This document shows positions 50,328 to 55,454 of a stretch of 55,454 bases of DNA, one piece after another. Source of the DNA: CAZYSK01 sp964649415. Its GTDB lineage: Bacteria > Chloroflexota > Anaerolineae > B4-G1. How positions within the stretch are numbered: position 1 is the stretch's first letter; each line of letters begins with the position of its first letter. The DNA is taken from assembly GCA_964649415.1 (NCBI GenBank), contig CAZYSK010000034.1, positions 1 through 55,454 on the forward strand. The letters are read 5' to 3'. Made by a program: the position numbers and the translations under genes. The notes under the pieces are model-generated. The model made no database searches. It saw nothing but the letters and a program-made list of their open reading frames with translations, and was not told where the DNA came from.

Positions 50328-50345
50328 ATATTCAACACGAAGCAG

Positions 50346-50675
50346 ATGGATGACATAGAGAAGCTGGCCGAGGTATTCAAGGCCCTGTCGGATCCCACCC
50401 GGTTGAGGCTGATCAGGTTGCTGAACGCGCAGCCGTCGGGCGGGTGCCTGGGGGAGTGCAACGATGGACAACACTTGTGCGTCAACGCGTTGGCGCACAA
50501 GTTGGGCGTCACGCAGTCGGCGGTCTCGCAACATCTGCGCGTGCTACGGCAGGTCGGGCTGGTGCACGGCGTGCGCCATGGCCGCTTCGTGCATTACTCT
50601 ATCGACCGGGAGGGGTTGGCGCGTCACAGATCGGTCCTCGTTGAGACGCTGGGCCAGGACTTCGCTACAGAGTGA
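50346..50675 (+). CDS. ArsR/SmtB-family metal-responsive repressor
   Basis: 109 residues. Winged HTH with FKALSDPTRLRLIRLL and the recognition helix VTQSAVSQHLRVLRQVGLV. An unusual insert with three Cys (GGCLGECNDGQHLC) replaces the usual short alpha-3 metal site ELCVCD and suggests a thiol-metal sensor. The gene is autoregulated by the operator at 50312-50327 if the inference is right, and a second matching site controls the next small gene. Confidence 0.85.
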   Translation: MDDIEKLAEVFKALSDPTRLRLIRLLNAQPSGGCLGECNDGQHLCVNALAHKLGVTQSAVSQHLRVLRQVGLVHGVRHGRFVHYSIDREGLARHRSVLVETLGQDFATE

Positions 50676-50751
50676 TTGTGAAAAGCAGTTGCCCAGTGTC
50701 TCACAAGAACGATGCCTATGCCAGAAGCCAGTATCCAAAACCCGTCACGTC

Positions 50752-50780
50752 TTGACTCGTTTTTTGCCGGTATGTATTAG
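50752..50780 (+). promoter_or_regulatory. Promoter of the small Cys-rich gene
   Basis: TTGACT (50752-50757), 17-bp spacer, TATTAG (50775-50780). The ArsR-type operator 50776-50791 overlaps the -10. Confidence 0.7.
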
Positions 50781-50791
50781 TATATGTTAAT
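50776..50791. promoter_or_regulatory. ArsR-type operator 2
   Basis: ATTAG-N6-TTAAT (50776-50791), same layout and spacing as operator 1 with one changed arm base. It overlaps the -10 of the promoter at 50752-50780. Confidence 0.65.
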
Positions 50792-50824
50792 ATCTTCATA
50801 TATTGGCGGAAAGGAGGTGATATC

Positions 50825-51049
50825 ATGTGCTGTGGAACTTCATACCATCCCAGTAGTGGGCACCCGGCCCGACACTTCCGTGGGTACCATCACGCCGCAG
50901 TGTGCGCTTGTGGTGTGCCCGTTGGCCCCGCGTGCCGTCCTGTGACCAAAGAGGAGCAGGCTGCCCGGCTTGAGCAGTACCTGGAGAGCCTGCGGCAGGA
51001 GGCCCAGGCCGTCGAGGCGCGTATCACCGCGCTGAAGGGGGAGGAGTAG
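50825..51049 (+). CDS. Small Cys/His-rich protein with C-terminal coiled coil
   Basis: 74 residues; ATG preceded by a near-perfect AAAGGAGGTGAT ribosome binding site, so translation should be strong. The N-terminal half is MCCGTSYHPSSGHPARHF...HHAAVCACG, rich in Cys and His and suited to metal or thiol chemistry. The C-terminal half (KEEQAARLEQYLESLRQEAQAVEARI) is a clear coiled coil. Small proteins of this plan often accompany ArsR regulators. Its function is unknown; metal binding is the leading guess. Confidence 0.75.
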   Translation: MCCGTSYHPSSGHPARHFRGYHHAAVCACGVPVGPACRPVTKEEQAARLEQYLESLRQEAQAVEARITALKGEE

Positions 51050-51201
51050 ACCCCCGTCGCGTCGTGGGGAGGAGCTTGACCGCTCCTCCCCACGACTGCC
51101 ATGTCAGGGTGGGAAGCAAGACGCAGGAGGCATGTTGTAGGAAGCAGGCGGAGAGGCCGCTTCGATCTGGCCTGTGCCAGTCGGTTTCTCGGGGTGTTCT
51201 C

Positions 51202-51454
51202 TCAGCTTTTTTGCGCGCATCTTAGCCACGTGGCACCGGCAGCAACAAGCAACAGCCCCGCGAGCTTGATGTTGTTCACGGCGAAGAGCGGCGCGTTGGC
51301 ACAGAACGCGTGCGCCACGCGGGCGAGGTACTCCCACTCGCGATAGCCATGGGTGATGAAGGACGCGCATGCCGACGATCAGTGCCAGTGCCTCGCCAGT
51401 GATCACGAGCCCTGTGACTATCGTCGTCGCCTTCAGAGGTGCTGAACCCAGCAT
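51202..51454 (-). pseudogene. Small membrane protein interrupted by a frameshift
   Basis: From the ATG at 51454, MLGSAPLKATTIVTGLVITGEALALIVGM forms a membrane helix, but the frame then runs into low-quality sequence. In the neighbouring frame a good continuation reads ITHGYREWEYLARVAHAFC and NIKLAGLLLVAAGATWL, another helix, ending at 51202. A single-base change near 51360 would join the two into a protein of about 84 residues. Either a true decay or a sequence error. Family not recognised. Confidence 0.55.
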
Positions 51455-51503
51455 CTCGTTTCTCACCTGCGTACCAGGTCGCCGGGGCAGCCGGCGGCGG
51501 TGG

Positions 51504-52409
51504 CTACTGAGGCATGCGCCAGCCGCCGCCGACGTAGAGCTTCTGCCCCGTCAGCCAGCGCGCCTGTTCGGAAGCCAGGAAGACGATCACCTCGGCGACG
51601 TCCTCGGCCTTTCCGACGCGCTGGAGGGGAGTGTTTGCAGCGATCTCGGTCTCTTGCTCGGGCGTGATGTAGCCCGTCTGGATTGGTCCCGGCGCAACGA
51701 TGTTGATCGTGATGCCGTACTTGCCCATCTCGGCAGCGGAGGAGCGGCTGTATGACTCGATGGCAGCTTTGCTGGCAGCGTAGCTCACGTTGGCGATGTG
51801 GGCATGGGCGGCGTCGGTACTGAGGTTGATGACACGCCCCCACCGGGCTTCGCGTCGCAGATAGCGCGCTCCTGCGGCGCGTCCGAAGTACTCGGCCATC
51901 ATGAGCGCGTAGGCGCGGGCGTTGATGGCGAAGTGGGCGTCGATGCCGGCCGCGGAGATGAGGTGGATGCCCAGGCCTTCGTCCGTGGTCAACGCCGGGT
52001 CAAAGGTCTCGAGCACGCAGTGGGTGTGGTTGTTGACCAGGATGTCGACCGGGCCGAACTGCTCTTCGCACCAGTCAAACAGGGATGGGATGTTTGCCGG
52101 GTCGGCGAGATCGGTCTCGCGGGAGACGGCGATGCCGCCCTGGGAGCGGATCTCGTGCACGAGTGCCTCGGCACTCTGCTGCTGCATAGCACGATACAGC
52201 GCGTCGCCGCCTACGCCGGCCCGCCGTGCCTCCTCCAACTCGGATTCCGAGTAGCGACTCTCACCGCGGACGTTGGTCGCGCTTCCGCGGTAGCACGTGA
52301 TGCACACCCTCGCGCCCTGTGCCGCAAATGCTCTCGCCGTGGCCGCGCCGATGCCGTGATTCGCGCCTGTCACGAGGGCAACCCTGCCCTCAAGGTGTGG
52401 ATCAATCAT
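51504..52409 (-). CDS. Short-chain dehydrogenase/reductase
   Basis: 301 residues. Coenzyme motif TGANHGIG, structural NNH in DILVNNHTH (usually NNAG), and the catalytic Ser...Tyr-x-x-x-Lys in INLSTDAAHAH and YAASKAA. An insert of about 35 residues follows the first beta-alpha-beta unit (residues 45-80), longer than the classical form. 13 bp behind the molybdenum subunit gene, so probably in the same operon. Oxidoreductase with unknown substrate. Confidence 0.88.
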   Translation of the reverse strand: MIDPHLEGRVALVTGANHGIGAATARAFAAQGARVCITCYRGSATNVRGESRYSESELEEARRAGVGGDALYRAMQQQSAEALVHEIRSQGGIAVSRETDLADPANIPSLFDWCEEQFGPVDILVNNHTHCVLETFDPALTTDEGLGIHLISAAGIDAHFAINARAYALMMAEYFGRAAGARYLRREARWGRVINLSTDAAHAHIANVSYAASKAAIESYSRSSAAEMGKYGITINIVAPGPIQTGYITPEQETEIAANTPLQRVGKAEDVAEVIVFLASEQARWLTGQKLYVGGGWRMPQ

Positions 52410-52422
52410 GTGCAGGAGCCTA

Positions 52423-54783
52423 CTACTTGGCTTGCCTGCGTTTCTCCAGTGCCAGAAAGATCTTCTCCGCCGAGAGCGGCAGGTCGTTGAAGCGAATGCT
52501 CAGCGCGTCGTTGATGGCGTTGGCGATCGCCGGCGCGGTTTGAACCATCACGTGCTCTCCCACGCCGCGTGCTCCCCACGGACCGTCCTCTAGCGGCGTC
52601 TCGACGAAGTCGCCGTGGATCTCGCGCGGCACGTCCACGCTCGTCATGATGCGGTAGTCCACCAAGTTGGGGTTGATCGGGCGTCCCTGCTCGTCGAACT
52701 GGAGCGCCTCGAAGGCCGAACTCATCCCGTGTACCGCGCCGCCCTCGATCTGTGTCATGATCAGGTCGGGGTTGATGGCCTTGCCTACGTCGTAGGCGCT
52801 GGCGATCTTGAGCACCTCGATTTGACCAGTCTCGGTGTCCACCTCCAGGTCCACCGCCTGCGCGCCGACCGTGTAGTGCACCACCGCGCGTCGGCCCTGG
52901 CCGGTGTCGGGGTCCAGGTTGGTGACGTACGTGGGCATGAACTTGCCGTGCCCGAGTACCGGGCCACCCTTCCATCCTTCGAAGTTCTCGTTGGGCAGGC
53001 CGTAGATCACCAGGTCCTTGAGCGGCTGCTCGCGCTCAGACTTGTACGAGACGACCTGGCCGTCCTTGATGTCCAGATCCTCCACGTCCTCGTCCCAATG
53101 GTCGGCCACGGTTTCCAGGATCTGATGCCTGGCGTCCTCGGCAGCGGCCTTGACGGCATTGCCCATGGACCAGGTGATGCGGCTGGCGACCGTCTGCCAC
53201 TCGTAGGGGCTGTACTTGGTGTCTACCGGGGCCGAGACGCGCACCCACTCGTAGGGCACGCCGAGCGCCTGGGCGGCGACCTGCGCGGCAACGGTGAACG
53301 CGCCCTGTCCCAATTCCTGCGCGCCGATCTCGACGTTGACCGTCGCGTCCTCATTGAAGCGCACGATGGCCGAGCTGCCGGGGTTGGGCGGCATGGCCGG
53401 GGCCTTCCACATGATGGCGATGCCCGTCCCGCGCTTCTTGTGCGGCGCGGAGGGCGGTCGCTCCTCGCCCCAGCCGATGGCCTCGGTGACCTTGTCGATG
53501 CAAGCCACCATGTCGATCGCGGGCATCTCCATGCCGGTGAGGATGGTGTCGCCGGTCTTGACGCAGTTGCACCGCCGGAACTCGGCTGCGTCCATGCCGA
53601 TCTTCTCGGCGAGCTGGTCCATGATCTGCTCGATGCCCCAGTGGATCTCGGGCATGCCGAAGCCCCGCATGGCGCTGCCGATGGGCAGGTTGGTGTAGAC
53701 GCAGTAGGAATCGCCCACCACGTTGGGGATGTCGTAGGGGCCGGTGCAGGAATAGCCTCCCGCGCGGGCGATGTTGACACCGTAGTCGTTGTAGGCTCCG
53801 CCGCCGAAGAAATACTCGGTCTCCATGGCCAGCAGGTTGCCCTCGGCGTCGCAGCCGATCTTGGTGTTGGCGACCAGGCTCTGGCGCACCGTCGTGCCGA
53901 CGAATTCCTCCTCGCGCGTCATGCGCAGCTTGACCGGGTGCCCCTGGACTGCCTGTGCCAGCACGACCGCGCACGCCTCCATCGAGACGCCTGCCTTGCC
54001 GCCGAACCCGCCGCCGACGTAGGGCGACACCACGCGCAGGTTGCCGTGGGGGATTTCCAGGCTCTTGGCGATCAAGTCGCGTTGAGCGAAGGGCGATTGC
54101 GAGCTGGTCCACAGCGTGACCTCGCCGGATTGCTCCCACAGGGAGATCGCCACGTGGGGCTCAATGGGCACGTGCTGGATCTGGGGCAGGCGGAAGGTGT
54201 CCTCCACGATCGCGGCGCAGCGGGGCCAGGCGGACTCGACGTCTCCCTTGCGCAGCTTGAAGTGCTCGGAGACGTTGGTGCCCGGCTTGGGGAAGATGAA
54301 GTTGACCACCTCATACTCGCCCATGTCGGGGTGGATCAGGGGGGCGTTCGGCTGGGCGGCCTCGACCGGGTCGAAGACGGCGGGTAGTTGTTCGTACGTG
54401 ACCTCGACGAGCTGCGCAGCCTCTTCGGCGATCTCCTCCGTCGTCGCGACGACCCCGGCGACAGGCTCTCCGACGTAACGCGCACGCTCGCCCGCGAAAA
54501 TGGGGCGGTCTATCAGGTACAGGCCGATGCGTGTGCGCACCTCCTGCCCGGTGACGACGGCCTTCACGCCGGGCATATCCAGCGCGCGGCTGGCGTCTAT
54601 CTGTTTGATCAGCGCGTGGGCGTGGGGGCTGCGGACCAGCCGGGCATGGTACAGCCCTGGCCCAAACTGCATGTCGTCGGTGAAGGTGGCCGCCCCGCTC
54701 ACTTTGTCGGTCATATCCACGCGGCGGACGCTCTTGCCGACGGGCTCGGAGGTATGTGTAGATGACGAACGTCTGGCGCTCAT
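52423..54783 (-). CDS. Xanthine dehydrogenase/CO-dehydrogenase family molybdenum subunit
   Basis: 786 residues, full length for a large (L) subunit. The N-terminal part (about 20-130) is the aldehyde-oxidase/xanthine-dehydrogenase a/b hammerhead (GKSVRRVDMTDKVSGAATFTDD). Molybdopterin-binding segments are GGGFGGKAGV, RGFGMPEIHWG and QELGQGAF. The catalytic Glu is read in RGVGEHVMV. It would hydroxylate a purine, aldehyde or N-heterocycle using water. ATGA overlap with the 2Fe-2S subunit gene. The FAD subunit is not in the visible DNA. Confidence 0.9.
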   Translation of the reverse strand: MSARRSSSTHTSEPVGKSVRRVDMTDKVSGAATFTDDMQFGPGLYHARLVRSPHAHALIKQIDASRALDMPGVKAVVTGQEVRTRIGLYLIDRPIFAGERARYVGEPVAGVVATTEEIAEEAAQLVEVTYEQLPAVFDPVEAAQPNAPLIHPDMGEYEVVNFIFPKPGTNVSEHFKLRKGDVESAWPRCAAIVEDTFRLPQIQHVPIEPHVAISLWEQSGEVTLWTSSQSPFAQRDLIAKSLEIPHGNLRVVSPYVGGGFGGKAGVSMEACAVVLAQAVQGHPVKLRMTREEEFVGTTVRQSLVANTKIGCDAEGNLLAMETEYFFGGGAYNDYGVNIARAGGYSCTGPYDIPNVVGDSYCVYTNLPIGSAMRGFGMPEIHWGIEQIMDQLAEKIGMDAAEFRRCNCVKTGDTILTGMEMPAIDMVACIDKVTEAIGWGEERPPSAPHKKRGTGIAIMWKAPAMPPNPGSSAIVRFNEDATVNVEIGAQELGQGAFTVAAQVAAQALGVPYEWVRVSAPVDTKYSPYEWQTVASRITWSMGNAVKAAAEDARHQILETVADHWDEDVEDLDIKDGQVVSYKSEREQPLKDLVIYGLPNENFEGWKGGPVLGHGKFMPTYVTNLDPDTGQGRRAVVHYTVGAQAVDLEVDTETGQIEVLKIASAYDVGKAINPDLIMTQIEGGAVHGMSSAFEALQFDEQGRPINPNLVDYRIMTSVDVPREIHGDFVETPLEDGPWGARGVGEHVMVQTAPAIANAINDALSIRFNDLPLSAEKIFLALEKRRQAK

Positions 54784-55343
54784 TCTGCCCCTCCCGAGAA
54801 CGGCACTCCGGCAGGCTTGGGCGCGGTCTTCGCGGACATGGATCGTGTGTCCGCGCTCCTACCACGAGTCCTGTCCGCGGCCGCTTGCACCGCCTGAATG
54901 ATCCGCAGGTAGCCTGTGCAGCGACATAGATTGCCCACCAGCGCTTCCCGGATCTCGTCCTCGCTCGGGTGGGCGCTGCGCTGCAATAGCGCGTGAGCTG
55001 AGATCAGCATCCCTGGGGTGCAGAAACCGCATTGCACGGCGTTGTGCTCGGCGAATGCCTCCTGCAGCGGGCTCAACTCGGCCTCGTCGTCGTATAGGCG
55101 GGCCAGCCCTTCCACCGTGGTCACCTCGTGCCCGTCGATCTCCACGGCCAGCATCATGCACGAATTCACCGGCTCCCCGTCTACCAACACCGTGCACGCG
55201 CCGCATTCTCCTGCCTCGCAGCCGTTCTTTGTACCGGTTAGCGCGAGTTTGTCGCGCAGCATCTGCAGCAGCGTCATATTCGAGGGAACGGTGAGATACT
55301 CTCGGGAGCCGTTCACGGTGACAGTAATTGTGTGCATTGACAT
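54780..55343 (-). CDS. 2Fe-2S subunit of xanthine dehydrogenase-type enzyme
   Basis: 187 residues; ATG preceded by AGGAGG. The plant-type ferredoxin cluster is CEAGECGACTVLVDGEPVNSC and the helical cluster QCGFCTPGML plus CRCTGY, both complete. It passes electrons from the molybdenum site to FAD or another acceptor. A C-terminal extension of about 30 residues is Ser/Ala/Pro-rich. First visible gene of the operon; upstream, 111 bp to the window edge hold no gene on this strand. Confidence 0.92.
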   Translation of the reverse strand: MSMHTITVTVNGSREYLTVPSNMTLLQMLRDKLALTGTKNGCEAGECGACTVLVDGEPVNSCMMLAVEIDGHEVTTVEGLARLYDDEAELSPLQEAFAEHNAVQCGFCTPGMLISAHALLQRSAHPSEDEIREALVGNLCRCTGYLRIIQAVQAAADRTRGRSADTRSMSAKTAPKPAGVPFSGGAE

Positions 55344-55454
55344 GTTTCTCGCCTCCTCACGTCAGGGAATACGCAGCACGGACTACGTGTTTCGTGTTTC
55401 GTGAAACGCGGTATGCAACCGACACAAGATATGCTTTGCACTTTATCAACCGAA
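55344..55454. other. Window edge with heptamer repeats
   Basis: About 110 bp without a gene. TTTCGTG-type heptamers lie at 55386-55408 (GTGTTTCGTGTTTCGTGAAAC). A promoter for the dehydrogenase genes may be here but I cannot identify one with confidence. Confidence 0.4.

Noticed and set aside
52615..54387. 590-codon plus-strand frame
   Set aside because: Antisense to the molybdenum hydroxylase subunit with full motif set.
1..55454. tRNA, rRNA, insertion sequences, prophage or plasmid genes
   Set aside because: No cloverleaf-type conserved arms, transposase or integrase motifs were noticed on either strand, but no covariance search could be run.

Overview
The window is about 55 kb of high-GC bacterial DNA, densely coding, without rRNA, tRNA, CRISPR, phage or insertion-sequence genes that I can see. 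Gene content and style point to Chloroflexota, probably an Anaerolineae-like lineage. The clues are secreted proteins ending in a YLPLVLR-type tail, lipoproteins and sugar-acting ectoenzymes with many Ig-like domains, a RicT/PSP1 protein, GAF-cyclases, and heptamer 'filler' repeats in intergenic DNA. This assignment is inference; no marker gene is present.

Layout. 1-6735 (+): the end of one secreted protein, a DUF6345-like protein and a large gingipain-type C25 peptidase, all with the same C-terminal tail. 7187-10513 (+): a sigma70-type promoter drives a GAF/PAS/class III cyclase overlapping a processive GT2 glycosyltransferase that carries a 36-bp minisatellite. 10532-12947 (-): iorA-iorB. 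13233-23862 (-): a zinc-ribbon protein, rnz, rtcA, a GT39-like membrane glycosyltransferase and three related membrane-anchored clan GH-A proteins, the largest fused to a degenerate GH18-like domain. 24055-26101 (-): a SufR-like Fe-S sensor followed by a B12-binding radical SAM protein; divergently, a RicT-like Fe-S protein (26321-27157) and an M20 amidohydrolase. 28630-33960 (-): a Cys-rich lipoprotein with an ordered promoter region, then folC-lon. 34180-38641: lipoprotein, streptomycin-kinase-like protein, serine hydrolase and small membrane proteins. 38863-41846 (-): a glutamate synthase-like FMN protein overlapping glutamate dehydrogenase. 42137-46291 (-): citrate synthase-aconitase-isocitrate dehydrogenase. 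46982-50238 (+): alcohol dehydrogenase, Gfo/Idh/MocA oxidoreductase, aldo/keto reductase. 50346-51049 (+): an ArsR regulator and a small Cys-rich protein under matching operators. 51202-55343 (-): a frameshifted membrane protein, SDR, and the molybdenum and 2Fe-2S subunits of a xanthine dehydrogenase-type enzyme.

How it works together. The three-gene TCA block supplies 2-oxoglutarate next to glutamate dehydrogenase and a glutamate-synthase-like protein, so 38863-46291 reads as a carbon-nitrogen junction. The most novel-looking element lies upstream of this TCA operon. A consensus promoter at 46758-46786 is followed by a leader of about 460 nt containing two related structured units, each ending in a GC hairpin plus a U-rich tract. 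It looks like a tandem attenuator or riboswitch that I cannot match to a class I know. Other regulatory features worth testing are four exactly 23-bp-phased repeats upstream of a lipoprotein promoter, twin ArsR-type operators, an inverted repeat at the SufR-like promoter, and a 16-bp perfect palindrome upstream of the glutamate-synthase-like gene.

Limits: all family calls come from motif reading without database searches; promoter and RNA-structure calls are by eye.
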